DNA of 64,000 nt from SAR324 cluster bacterium (GTDB taxonomy: Bacteria > SAR324 > XYD2-FULL-50-16): assembly GCA_028282885.1 (NCBI GenBank), contig JANQGX010000010.1, positions 1 through 64,000 of the forward strand. Reading direction: 5' to 3'. A model generated the notes under the pieces. The model had not been told where the DNA came from, searched no databases, and saw only the letters and a list, made by a program, of their open reading frames with translations. Positions 53,563 through 62,262 of this stretch are shown one piece after another. Every line of letters starts with the position of its first letter. Within the stretch, counting starts at the first letter, position 1. The position numbers and the translations under genes are program-made.

Positions 53563-54534
53563 CTAAATCGTGAATGTTACTGCCTTTGTGCAGATATCAT
53601 TGATTAATCTTGCCTGATCTATAAGGCTTTCATAATGACAATCATAATCACCACTATCGACAATTGAAGCAAACCATTCAACCATGCCGTTGTAGTGATT
53701 ATCTGGGGAAAGTGTGATCTCCTTTCTTTCCCCTTGCTTTTCCAATATCATTATAGGGGCATGACTTGGAGGTGCTGTAAAAACTCGATTGGTCGATAGC
53801 TTCCCCTTTGTCCCAAGAAGCTCTACACTGCATTGGTAAAAGTAATCAAACCCAAAAGCGACTTGAGCAACCTGCCCTTTATCATTTTGAAACATGGCTT
53901 CGCCATAAAGGTCAACCCCGGATTTATCGAATGTTTGAGATGCTCCGATTAGAGAGATTTCATTGCCAAGCAATAGCTGCGATATCTTAGTCATGTACGC
54001 CCCAGCATCAAGCAATGCACCTCCTCCAAGCTTCTTATTCCAGCGGAAATTATCTCTCGGCAAAGGGGGAAAGCCAAAAGTACTGCGTACTAAATGAATA
54101 TCTCCTAAATCTCCAGATGAAATCGTTCCCTGGATCCACTTCCATTGTGAATGAGTCTGAAATTGGAAGTTCTCCATTATTAAGCAATGGTTCTTCTGAG
54201 CGACTTCCACCATCTTCTTTGCAGAAGTTAAGTCAGTTGCAAATGATTTCTCCACCAGTACATGCTTTCCTGATTTCAGGGCTTTTGTGCACCACTCTTC
54301 GTGTAACCCAGTTGGCAAAGGCATATAGATAATATCAACATCATCCTTGTCAATCAGGGACTGATATCCAATTAGAAGGTCGCAGTTGTTGGATAGTGCA
54401 ACGTCACTTGCCTTGCTTTTCGACCGACTCGCAAGATATTTTAATTCAAGATGTTTCGATGATGTAATCGCCGGGATCATTGCTCTTTGAGCAAAACTGG
54501 AACATCCCATTACTCCTATCTTCAAACTGTCCAT
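53563..54534 (-). CDS. Gfo/Idh/MocA-family oxidoreductase (NDP-sugar 3-ketoreductase candidate)
   Basis: A 323-residue NAD(P)-dependent reductase. N-terminal Rossmann domain: IGVMGCSSFAQRAMIPAI; the EK motif appears as VLVEKSFATDL. GGGALLDAGAYM is the typical C-terminal-domain motif with the catalytic Asp/His region altered. Relatives such as KijD10/TylC1 reduce the 3-keto group formed after 2,3-dehydration in 2,6-dideoxysugar pathways. The gene begins ~10 bp after the 2,3-dehydratase stop, with ATG at 54534 (a TTG at 54543 is an alternative), so the two are probably translationally linked. Confidence 0.84.
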   Translation of the reverse strand: MDSLKIGVMGCSSFAQRAMIPAITSSKHLELKYLASRSKSKASDVALSNNCDLLIGYQSLIDKDDVDIIYMPLPTGLHEEWCTKALKSGKHVLVEKSFATDLTSAKKMVEVAQKNHCLIMENFQFQTHSQWKWIQGTISSGDLGDIHLVRSTFGFPPLPRDNFRWNKKLGGGALLDAGAYMTKISQLLLGNEISLIGASQTFDKSGVDLYGEAMFQNDKGQVAQVAFGFDYFYQCSVELLGTKGKLSTNRVFTAPPSHAPIMILEKQGERKEITLSPDNHYNGMVEWFASIVDSGDYDCHYESLIDQARLINDICTKAVTFTI

Positions 54535-54544
54535 GATTCGCAAC

Positions 54545-55957
54545 TCATTTAAAGTTCAGGCTTGAAAGCAAACTACGTGCTTGAACATTTACAAAATTGT
54601 TGTACTTTATAAATTCCTTCAGCTGGCCTGCTGTCATCCAAATATAGTTATCAGGAATAAAGTCAAAAGAATCATTTTGCATGTCAATTACGATGTTTCT
54701 ATTCTCTTCTCTAAAAAATCGACCTCCTTCCTCAGACTGTAAGGTATCAATTATCCTTTTCTCCTGGGGAGCATTAAGTACATATTCGACAAATGGAGGT
54801 CGGCGATCAGGTGGTGAATCTTGATAACTTCCTGTCAGACATTGGACTGTTGGAGCCATTTCAACAACATCAAAATTGCCAGGTTCCACTTTTGCCTGTA
54901 CCAGAAAATGAAGTACCCCGTTAAATTCCTTTACTACATAAGCAATCAAACCTTTCTGATGGGCTTTGACAAGTGGTTGTGTCCAGCTTGCCACTTCTCT
55001 GTTGTCTGCTTCAACGGAGCAAGCAATAACGCTAAAAAACCGACCACTTTCGTGCTTTATTTCATATTCATTTCTTTCCCAATTAGTAACACTCGAAAGT
55101 GGTATTCGTTTAACATCTAACTCATACCTGAATTTTTGATCAGTAAACCAACTTATAATTTCTTCATTTGTATATAATGAATCCGCCTTGTTTGATAGTG
55201 ATCTCAAAAAGCTAATTCCAAACTTCGAACGAAGTTGTCCAGTATTAGCTGTAACATCATCAACATTGAAAGGGATACAGGATAACACAGTTCTTGCATC
55301 CATGTTGATTAAGTTATTCTGCTTCATTGCATGCAAGATTTCACCGAGACTCATCCAGCAAAAATCATCATATACTGGAATCTCCTCTTCAGTTTTAATA
55401 ATGATATTGCGATTGCGTTTTCTTAAAAACCTTGCCCCTTGCTCTGACTGCAATGCGTCTGCAAGAACTTTAGAAGATGATTTATCAGTAAAATATTCAA
55501 GGTATAGGGGCTTTCGTCCCTGATGAATTCTGGTAAAGTTGCTTCTCGTCGCCTGTAAAGTAGGGGCTAATTGAATTAAATCAATATTACCCGGTTCCAT
55601 TTTGGCTTGAATAAGAAAATGTAAAATGCCACCGATATCTTTTGTAATAAACCCAAGGTATCCAATTTCTGGCTGGTTGATTATAGGTTGTTCCCAGACT
55701 GGAACGTTACCCCAATTTGTTTCTACTCTGACACCTTCAATTCTAAAAAACCCGCCAGAGCAATGACTGAGATTTCCTGTTTTGGTTTCAAATGACCAGT
55801 TTTTCAACTCTGAAAACGGAATCTGCTGCAGGCTAAATACATGATTACTTTTTCTTTCAGCAAACCATTCGTTTAGGTTTTTACTACTCCCATATAAACC
55901 TGATCTCTGCTGAACACTTTTTACAAATGCCGTTCCAATTTTTTTTTGATCATTCAT
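54545..55957 (-). CDS. NDP-4-keto-6-deoxyhexose 2,3-dehydratase
   Basis: A 470-residue protein built of two homologous halves (~1-235 and ~236-470), the mark of the TylCVI/EvaA/SpnO-type 2,3-dehydratases. Each half has a W-x-QP(I/L) motif, a G(V/I)LHFL(V/I)QAK(V/M)EPGN stretch (LHFLIQAKMEPGN and LHFLVQAKVEPGN), and a LAPTLQATRSN or MAPTVQCLTGS block. The enzyme removes the C2 hydroxyl, beginning formation of 2,6-dideoxy sugars known mostly from antibiotic glycosides and a few lipopolysaccharides. No rmlA/rmlB gene is in the window, so the NDP-4-keto substrate must come from elsewhere. Confidence 0.92.
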   Translation of the reverse strand: MNDQKKIGTAFVKSVQQRSGLYGSSKNLNEWFAERKSNHVFSLQQIPFSELKNWSFETKTGNLSHCSGGFFRIEGVRVETNWGNVPVWEQPIINQPEIGYLGFITKDIGGILHFLIQAKMEPGNIDLIQLAPTLQATRSNFTRIHQGRKPLYLEYFTDKSSSKVLADALQSEQGARFLRKRNRNIIIKTEEEIPVYDDFCWMSLGEILHAMKQNNLINMDARTVLSCIPFNVDDVTANTGQLRSKFGISFLRSLSNKADSLYTNEEIISWFTDQKFRYELDVKRIPLSSVTNWERNEYEIKHESGRFFSVIACSVEADNREVASWTQPLVKAHQKGLIAYVVKEFNGVLHFLVQAKVEPGNFDVVEMAPTVQCLTGSYQDSPPDRRPPFVEYVLNAPQEKRIIDTLQSEEGGRFFREENRNIVIDMQNDSFDFIPDNYIWMTAGQLKEFIKYNNFVNVQARSLLSSLNFK

Positions 55958-56073
55958 CTATAGATATGGGAAATCCAGAATTTCACCCTTTACCTTCAAT
56001 ACGGTAGAAAAGAATTGACAAACCAAAGTTGAACCATAATCGTTTTTGACTATCTTTAGATTATGCTTTGATA

Positions 56074-56397
56074 TTAATTACTTATACCTTGTTTAGCTTC
56101 CTCTAATTCTGACTTGATCCGCTCATACTCCTCTTCTTTTCTTCTAATAAAAGCCTTCGTAATCCGGAGCTTTTCTGTAATTCCGTCGGGGGTCAGGATA
56201 TAACGATAGCCGACTTTATTGTTGCTTTGGACAAAATTCTCCATTTTGACCCAGCCTTTTGATATCAACGCTTTCAGGATAAAGTTAATCTTTCCCAGGC
56301 TTACCCCCATTTGACTGGCCAACTCCCTTTGAGAACTCGATTCCGATTTTTCCAATTCCTTGAATAAATAATATTTATCGTCCAGATTTGTTTTCAT
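56074..56397 (-). CDS. MarR-like EPS-associated transcriptional regulator
   Basis: A 107-residue winged-helix protein: KYYLFKELEKSESSSQRELASQMGVSLGKINFILKALISKGWVK forms the helix-turn-helix, YRYILTPDGITEKL the wing, and a charged C-terminal helix follows. This matches the small 'EPS-associated MarR family' regulators found at the head of exopolysaccharide loci. It is the first gene of the ~37-kb minus-strand run and likely controls it. How it senses is unknown; it lacks a ligand-binding domain. Confidence 0.83.
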   Translation of the reverse strand: MKTNLDDKYYLFKELEKSESSSQRELASQMGVSLGKINFILKALISKGWVKMENFVQSNNKVGYRYILTPDGITEKLRITKAFIRRKEEEYERIKSELEEAKQGISN

Positions 56398-56514
56398 CGT
56401 TTTTGTTTAAGATTGGCTTTGATCAATTCTAATTTACTGAGGCTTTTTTGACATACCCAATTACCTGTATTCTTTAATGCCAGTATTTTCCAATGCATCG
56501 AATTTAAGGTAAAT

Positions 56515-56543
56515 AGTCAACGGATCCAAAAGGTACGGTATTG
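56515..56543 (-). promoter_or_regulatory. Weak sigma-70-like promoter candidate upstream of the MarR-like gene
   Basis: On the minus strand TTGACT (revcomp of 56515-56520) is followed after 17 bases, towards the gene, by TGCATT, a poor -10 (three of six). It lies ~120 bp from the start of the regulator. This is a marginal match, listed because the operon head must have a promoter in this area. Confidence 0.15.
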
Positions 56544-56625
56544 TAATAATCCATAGAAGGGGATAATATGCCCTACCCCTGGAAGAGGCAGGGTTAGCTG
56601 TTCCCATTCTTCGAATGAAAAAAGA

Positions 56626-57036
56626 TTATCGACTTTCTCTGTGTTCTTGGAATTTGACATACTTGAGAATCATTTCAGCATCCAGGCCAACTGTATCTAC
56701 GCAATAGCCTTCTGCCCAGAAATGATTCCCCCAATACTGCTTTTCCTTCAGTTGATGAAACTTGCTAAAGACTCGAATGGCTGTTCTTCCCTTAACCATT
56801 CCAACATAACTGGAAATTGATATTTTCGGAGGCATCATGACCACCAATTGTATATGATCAATTTAGACATTAAGTTCAACAACTTCACATCCTTTTTGAT
56901 CTGAAAACATTTTTTTGCACCTGGATACTTTATTGGACAGTTTGCCTTTCAGTATCCGATATCTATACTTCGGTACCCAAACTATATGGTATTGGCAATG
57001 CCAAATGACGTTTGATGATTTTCTAAAGCGGCCCAT
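56626..57036 (-). pseudogene. tnpA: IS200/IS605-family tnpA, inactivated
   Basis: Full-length reading frame of a Y1 HUH transposase (136 codons from the ATG at 57036): RKSSNVIWHCQYHIVWVPKYRYRIL is the typical opening, and TVGLDAEMILKYVKFQEH is the end with the tyrosine region. An in-frame TAA at 56863-56865 interrupts it (ELNV-stop-IDHIQLVV). Right after the stop, the HUH motif reads HIQ instead of H-U-H. Only the part after the stop (73 residues) could be made. Two separate lesions indicate a dead copy. The hairpins at 57130-57167 are its likely left end. Confidence 0.85.
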
Positions 57037-57129
57037 TGATTAGCTCATTAGCTCCATAGTTAGAGTTAGTTAGAGCTGCAGGAACAACTTAACTACTGGA
57101 TCTATCATTAAGTCGTCCAAACGGCAAAG

Positions 57130-57167
57130 CCTCTGGACTCTAACCCCGTCCAGAGGACGGGTTTTTT
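57130..57167 (+). terminator. Rho-independent terminator-like hairpin at the IS200 left end
   Basis: Arms CCCGTCC (57145-57151) and GGACGGG (57155-57161) with loop AGA, followed by T6 (57162-57167), form a strong plus-strand terminator. A second, alternative hairpin pairs CCTCTGGAC (57130-57138) with GTCCAGAGG (57148-57156), sharing bases with the first, so the two structures exclude each other. Such ends are typical of IS200, where they block outside transcription and tnpA translation. Confidence 0.7.
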
Positions 57168-57225
57168 AATGTTAGAATGAAAATGGAATGCTAGATCGGA
57201 TCAATAGAGTGTGGATATTTGCTAA

Positions 57226-58539
57226 TCAAGCACGTTTTGCTTTTCGATATAGGTCTCCGATTTTGAATATTATTTTGTAATAGAATTTAGATTTAATATT
57301 CTTCAAATCAACTTTTACGGACTCCAGCTCCTTTTTTAAGACCTGATTTTCATCAATCAAACCACCAAATGACCGTTGCAGCTCAAGCGGGTCATACTGG
57401 TATTCAACAAAGTTCTGACGGTGTTTAAGATAGTTATCAGTCGCTTGATTATCAGTGAGGATGTATTCCTCCACCTTTCTTTTAAGCTCTTCTATGGTAA
57501 TCCATCCAGCTTCAGGGCAGCTGAGACATTCAGCTTTAAGGTTACCTTCAAGTAATTGATTTCTTAAAATCAACATTTGTTCATTATTTATTATCGAATC
57601 AATTGTTTCTCCTCCTGTAACATTACCAACAGGATGAAACAAAATACAGCAAGGTCTAACCTCTCCATTTGAAGAGATATAAATATAACTCCAAGGTAAC
57701 AGACAATCTCTAGTCTTTCTTCTTTGAGAAATCGTTGGACTGGTATCTTTTGTGTTGGAGTCTTTAATCTCTGATTTTTTTGAAGAATTTTCATTTAACT
57801 TCTGTTTGATATCCTCAAGCAGATTGAAATCGTAGTGGTACCATCCCCCCGCTTGTTCAATCAAACTGAACAGTGTTTGAAAGTAACCTTCTATTTTTAC
57901 TAAATGTTCTGTAGACATATCGGCAATAGGATTTATTTCAGCACTTTCTTCGATATCATGTTTGCAAAAATTGCAAAAATGAAAATGCTTTACCCCGATG
58001 GATAGTGCCAAAGAGACTAAATCGTTTAACTGAAATACGTTCCGATCTGTGACAACGCAAAAGAAAGTGATTTGCGGAGGCAAGCGTTTGTTTTTATAAG
58101 CCAGAGCTCGAATCATTGTGATGTTATAGAGAAGGGTTTTGAAATCAGCCCCTTTTCTGAAGTATTTAAAAAGCTCTAAATCTACGGTATCACAGCTCAC
58201 ATTTAAGTGCGTGCATCTGGAAAATGTATCAACTTCCTCTTCGGTCAGCTCTTTTGCCAAATTGGAAGTTACCTGCAGATTGATCCCTAAATCAATCAAC
58301 TTGTTACAATAATTCTGCCAGTTCTTAACTGTTGTGACTTCTCCATACCCACAAATAGATACATACTGTAGCTTTCTGGAGACTAGTTCTGATATATAGG
58401 AATCAAAAGCATTAAGATCTATTGATCTTCGTTTATGATCGGATGATAGCGTGCAACAATAAATACATCTTAAATTGCAATAAGTCGTAAACTCTATCTG
58501 AAGTTGCAGTGTTTTATGAGTTTTTGTTAAATTCATCAA
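57226..58539 (-). CDS. Radical SAM protein with SPASM-like C-terminal cysteines and coiled-coil tail
   Basis: A 437-residue radical SAM enzyme. The [4Fe-4S] triad is C21-x3-C25-x2-C28 in TTYCNLRCIYCC. A SPASM-like auxiliary cluster region has C279 (RDCLLPW), C297/C298 (VRPCC) and C338/C341 (AECLSCP). Residues ~395-420 are a charged coiled coil ending in a short basic tail (YKIIFKIGDLYRKAKR) like those of GT and methyltransferase proteins of this locus. SPASM enzymes mostly modify peptides, but relatives occur in glycan loci. The substrate is unknown. It lies between the dead IS200 copy and ISAzo13 and may be cargo or a displaced operon member. Confidence 0.82.
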   Translation of the reverse strand: MMNLTKTHKTLQLQIEFTTYCNLRCIYCCTLSSDHKRRSIDLNAFDSYISELVSRKLQYVSICGYGEVTTVKNWQNYCNKLIDLGINLQVTSNLAKELTEEEVDTFSRCTHLNVSCDTVDLELFKYFRKGADFKTLLYNITMIRALAYKNKRLPPQITFFCVVTDRNVFQLNDLVSLALSIGVKHFHFCNFCKHDIEESAEINPIADMSTEHLVKIEGYFQTLFSLIEQAGGWYHYDFNLLEDIKQKLNENSSKKSEIKDSNTKDTSPTISQRRKTRDCLLPWSYIYISSNGEVRPCCILFHPVGNVTGGETIDSIINNEQMLILRNQLLEGNLKAECLSCPEAGWITIEELKRKVEEYILTDNQATDNYLKHRQNFVEYQYDPLELQRSFGGLIDENQVLKKELESVKVDLKNIKSKFYYKIIFKIGDLYRKAKRA

Positions 58540-58987
58540 TGTATTACAATGAGGTGCTTGTTATGTAGCAATCGATTATGTTTGAAATTCTTTTCAGTTT
58601 AGCAGCTTAGTGGCAGATTTCCGAATAGACTATCTGCCAAGTATTATTTATAGGCCTCTGATCATTCGATCAGTGAACCTACTAATTTGTTAAACATAAA
58701 TAAGCCCTGTTGGTATCAGGAGAGCAAACAAACTTTTATTACAAACTGGTGCCCTTGTTGGACATAATAATAGATAACTCAAGGCAGGCTTCGCCATTTG
58801 CTTTACAGGGAGGCTGAGGCGCAACGTTCAAATTATGAACACTGATATTCTCTATTGATGATCGTGGAATTGTCAACCGGGATAATGTGAATAAAGTTAT
58901 CCTTAATCTGTAATCAAGGCGTCGGTGCTTAAACTGATAGGAGACAGGGACTGAAATCCGGGAACAGATAATGAACACCCAGTTCAA
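58540..58987. other. Intergenic stretch between radical SAM gene and ISAzo13, no supported gene
   Basis: About 450 bp without convincing coding potential. The open frame on the minus strand (58739-59005) runs across the IS end and has no recognisable motif, so it was not called. No hairpin followed by a T-run was seen. Confidence 0.4.
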
Positions 58988-59086
58988 CTTAAAACACGGG
59001 GTCACGTGACGAATACTCAGGAATTGTCATAATATAACTATAACATTTCTGTTGCTTTTATATGTAGTTTGTTCCATGATCAATTC

Positions 59087-60295
59087 ATGGACAAAGAAAA
59101 CATATCTAAACGGTTCGAGATCCTGAAACCATTGCTTAACGAACGCTTACGCCGGCAGTTAGCTGCAGCCGAAGCCATGGCTATTGGTCACGGCGGCATT
59201 ACACTCGTTGCTGAAGCCACCGGGGTATCTAGAAGAGCCATTACAGCAGGCTGCAAAGAAATCAAAGGTCATAGCAAAGAGGACATCACGAATCAAGGTG
59301 TCCGCAAAAAAGGTGCCGGCAGAAAAAAGGCTGTAGACAGTCAGCCACAACTTATGTCCGAGCTTGAAAAGCTTATTGATCCGTATACTCGCGGCGACCC
59401 GGAGTCCCCGTTGCGCTGGACATGTAAAAGTGTACGAAACCTGTCAAATGAACTGAAGAAAAAAGGATACAAAGCTAGTCATAATCTGGTTGCAGAACTT
59501 CTTAAGCAGGCCGGATACAGCTTGCAAGCCAATCAAAAAAGCCTGGAAGGCAGCAGTCATCCTGATAGAAATCTTCAATTCGAGCACATCAGTGAAAAAG
59601 TGATCGAGTTTCAACAATCTGGATATCCGGTTATTTCAGTTGATACAAAGAAAAAGGAGCTGGTCGGACAATTCAAGAACAACGGTAGAGAATTACGACC
59701 TAAAAAGTCGCCTGAAAAAGTAAACGTCCATGACTTCGAAGATAAAAAGCTCGGCAAAGTTGTTCCTTATGGAATATACGATATAACCCAGAATACAGGA
59801 TATATAAACCTTGGCACCGATTCTGATACATCTGCTTTTACTGTTGAGAGTATTCGTAGATGGTGGATAACGATGGGAAAATCCATCTATCCAAATGCTG
59901 ATAAATTGCTCATTACAGCTGATAGTGGCGGAAGTAATGGGTACCGTCGCAAACTCTGGAAGACAGAACTTCAGAAGTTCTCCAGTGAGACAGGTATAGA
60001 AATATCAGTTAGCCATTTGCCTCCCGGAACCAGTAAATGGAATAAAATCGAACATCGTCTGTTTTCGTACATCAGTCAAAACTGGCGCGGAAAACCGCTT
60101 GTCAGCCATGAAGTGATAATCAGCCTCATATCATCTACAACGACCAAGCAAGGGCTGATTGTCCATTGTGAGCTGGATGAGAATCAGTATCCAAAAGGAA
60201 TCAAAGTGCCTGACGAAGAACTGAAAAGCATTAACATCCAAACGGATGATTTTCATGGTGAGTGGAATTATTCAATCTCACCTATTGCAAAATGA
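59087..60295 (+). CDS. ISAzo13-family transposase
   Basis: An intact 402-residue transposase. The N-terminal helix-turn-helix has GGITLVAEATGVSRRAI. The catalytic part shows VISVDTKKKELVGQFKNNG (first Asp), LLITADSGGSNG (second Asp) and SKWNKIEHRLFSYISQNWRG (Glu), characteristic of the ISAzo13 group. The ATG at 59087 is preferred over an upstream in-frame TTG at 59069. No stop or frameshift is seen, so the element may be active. It is the only intact transposase in the window. Confidence 0.92.
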   Translation: MDKENISKRFEILKPLLNERLRRQLAAAEAMAIGHGGITLVAEATGVSRRAITAGCKEIKGHSKEDITNQGVRKKGAGRKKAVDSQPQLMSELEKLIDPYTRGDPESPLRWTCKSVRNLSNELKKKGYKASHNLVAELLKQAGYSLQANQKSLEGSSHPDRNLQFEHISEKVIEFQQSGYPVISVDTKKKELVGQFKNNGRELRPKKSPEKVNVHDFEDKKLGKVVPYGIYDITQNTGYINLGTDSDTSAFTVESIRRWWITMGKSIYPNADKLLITADSGGSNGYRRKLWKTELQKFSSETGIEISVSHLPPGTSKWNKIEHRLFSYISQNWRGKPLVSHEVIISLISSTTTKQGLIVHCELDENQYPKGIKVPDEELKSINIQTDDFHGEWNYSISPIAK

Positions 60296-60332
60296 TGCAT
60301 TTAATTTATGACGACTCCTTAGTTCCATGGAA

Positions 60333-60379
60333 CATAAAATACGGGGACACGTAACGAGTACGTGTCCCCGTATTTTATG
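60333..60379. repeat. Perfect 20-bp inverted repeat (hairpin) at the ISAzo13 right end
   Basis: The arms 60333-60352 and 60360-60379 are exact reverse complements with a 7-base loop (AACGAGT). The core is ACGGGGACACGT. It lies between two convergent genes (transposase and CapD-like) and may act as a bidirectional terminator. A diverged copy of one arm is at the left end of the element (58991-59007). Confidence 0.85.
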
Positions 60380-60390
60380 CCTTCGACTAC

Positions 60391-62262
60391 TCATTCTGAG
60401 CTGGTGAACTCCGGAACTAAAGTTTTGGCGCACTCCCGTATTTTTTGACTATCGTGGTTTTCGGCAGCCTCAAAAAGGAGTTGCAGTGATTTGACGAGCT
60501 TGTCCTTTGGCAGGACGTCGTCTCTGGCGCTGAAGATTTTAGGGTGCCGAGTCGGAGCGCTTTTTTCCGAATCGATTAGCAATTCTTCATACAACTTCTC
60601 ACCGGGGCGCAATCCGATGATGTCGATATCTATATCCCTACCCAGACTCAGTCCGCTTAGTTTGATCATCTGTTTTGCCAGATCGAGGATCCTGACCGGA
60701 TCGCCCATGTCCAGAAAAAACACCTCACCTCCCTTTCCCAAGGCTCCTGCTTGAATGATTAACCGAACAGCTTCGGGAATCGACATAAAATAACGGGTGA
60801 TCTCTTCATGGGTCAACGTCAGGTTTCGTCCCTCGGCAATCTGACGACGGAACAGCGGAACAACCGAGCCCTTGCTGTCCAACACGTTTCCGAAACGGAC
60901 CATCACAAACCTTGTGGAGCACGAATTCTTCTGACTATACGCCTGCAGGATCAACTCGGATATTCTTTTAGTCACCCCCATCATATTAGCGGGACGAACT
61001 GCTTTGTCAGTCGACACCAGCACAAAGGTTTCAATGTCATGAGCTTCCGCTGCTTCAACGCAACACAATGTCCCTTTCACATTATTGATAACCCCTTCAG
61101 AAAGATTTGATTCCATCAACGGGACATGCTTGTAAGCGGCAGCATGATAGATTGTCTGCACAGTGTTTTCGTTTAGTACTGCATTCAAGCGTTTTCTGTT
61201 TATCGTTGAGGCCAGGCAGGTAACCAACTCCATTTCCGGATGATGCTCCTTCAGCTCCATGTCAATGCTGTATAGCGCATATTCATTCCGTTCATAAAGA
61301 ATCAGCCTCTTGGGTGACAACTCGGCGATCTGGCGACATAACTCCGAACCAATAGAACCACCCGCCCCGGTTACCAGTACGGATTTACCATGGATGTTTT
61401 TCTCCAGAAGATTGATGTCGGGCTTCACCTCTTCCCGGCCCAACAGATCCGCAATATCAATTCTGCGCAGTTCGTTGATGGAAACCCTGCCGGAAACAAT
61501 CTCACTCAATCCGGGGACTGTTTTAATTTCAACTCCAAGATGCTGAACCTGTTGTACGATTTCCCGATTCCTCTGCTTGCCGGCAGAAGGCATGGCCAGC
61601 AATATTGAATCAACATCGTGTTTCCGAACCAGATCAGCCAGCTTTTTTGGTGAAAACACTCTGGTACCACTGATCAACTGGTTTACCAGTTGTGGATTGT
61701 CATCCACAAATCCAACGATTTTATACGATTTGTCCCTCGTTAGAGCTTGAAAAAGCTGGGAACCAGCCTCTCCTGCTCCATAGATGATGATCTTTTCAGA
61801 AATCACCCCTTCCTCGGGGATTACAAGCGCCCTGTAAATCACCCAGCGTACGAGAATTCTGGAGGCAACGACGAGAATCAGCGTCAGTAAGGAATCCAGG
61901 ATAAAAACTGATCGTGGAAACAGGGGAAATAACAGGATAAATCCTGAAAGTGCTAATATCCCGGTACTCCCGACTGCTGCAATCAATGCGGTATAGAGAA
62001 ATTCCACACCTGCATAGCGTAGCACCGGGCGATAAATTCCCACTAACCAGAAGCTGATTAGTTTAATAGGATAGATAAGTAAAACAAGCTGATAAAAAAG
62101 ATGAACCTGGTTGAAAGCCTCAAACAAGTCGAACCGCAGGCTGAAGGCCAGGTAAATGGATATGGAAAACACCAGCATATCCACCAGCCCGAAAATGCTT
62201 TTTTTAGTATTTCGATTCAGTTTCTTATAGACTTTAGAGATTAGGTTCAAATACATTGCCAT
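60391..62262 (-). CDS. CapD/WbpM/PglF-like UDP-sugar 4,6-dehydratase
   Basis: A 623-residue membrane-anchored dehydratase. About four to five transmembrane helices (residues ~20-145) are followed by a CoA-binding-like Rossmann domain (IIYGAGEAGSQLFQAL). The catalytic domain starts VLVTGAGGSIGSELCRQI and has VSTDKAVRPANMMGVTKR, where Met replaces the usual SDR Tyr and the Lys follows, as in WbpM. FLDMGDPVRILDLAKQMI and GLRPGEKLYEELL complete the family pattern. It makes UDP-4-keto-6-deoxy-GlcNAc, the precursor of QuiNAc, FucNAc or bacillosamine. The stop overlaps the next pseudogene by 1 bp. Confidence 0.92.
   Translation of the reverse strand: MAMYLNLISKVYKKLNRNTKKSIFGLVDMLVFSISIYLAFSLRFDLFEAFNQVHLFYQLVLLIYPIKLISFWLVGIYRPVLRYAGVEFLYTALIAAVGSTGILALSGFILLFPLFPRSVFILDSLLTLILVVASRILVRWVIYRALVIPEEGVISEKIIIYGAGEAGSQLFQALTRDKSYKIVGFVDDNPQLVNQLISGTRVFSPKKLADLVRKHDVDSILLAMPSAGKQRNREIVQQVQHLGVEIKTVPGLSEIVSGRVSINELRRIDIADLLGREEVKPDINLLEKNIHGKSVLVTGAGGSIGSELCRQIAELSPKRLILYERNEYALYSIDMELKEHHPEMELVTCLASTINRKRLNAVLNENTVQTIYHAAAYKHVPLMESNLSEGVINNVKGTLCCVEAAEAHDIETFVLVSTDKAVRPANMMGVTKRISELILQAYSQKNSCSTRFVMVRFGNVLDSKGSVVPLFRRQIAEGRNLTLTHEEITRYFMSIPEAVRLIIQAGALGKGGEVFFLDMGDPVRILDLAKQMIKLSGLSLGRDIDIDIIGLRPGEKLYEELLIDSEKSAPTRHPKIFSARDDVLPKDKLVKSLQLLFEAAENHDSQKIRECAKTLVPEFTSSE

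Larger units (their letters stand above)
58988..60379 (+). mobile_element. ISAzo13-family insertion sequence
   Basis: The ISAzo13-family transposase gene is bracketed by related ends. The left end (58991-59007) carries AAAACACGGGGTCACGT and the right end carries its inverted partner ACGTGTCCCCGTATTTTA within 60360-60379. With the element spanning about 1.39 kb, size and content fit the family. No clear target-site duplication was identified, so exact borders are approximate. The right end contains an extra arm that forms a long hairpin. Confidence 0.65.

Noticed and set aside
58739..59005. Minus-strand open frame of 88 codons beside ISAzo13
   Set aside because: It runs into the IS end, shows no motif and has amino-acid content typical of translated non-coding DNA.
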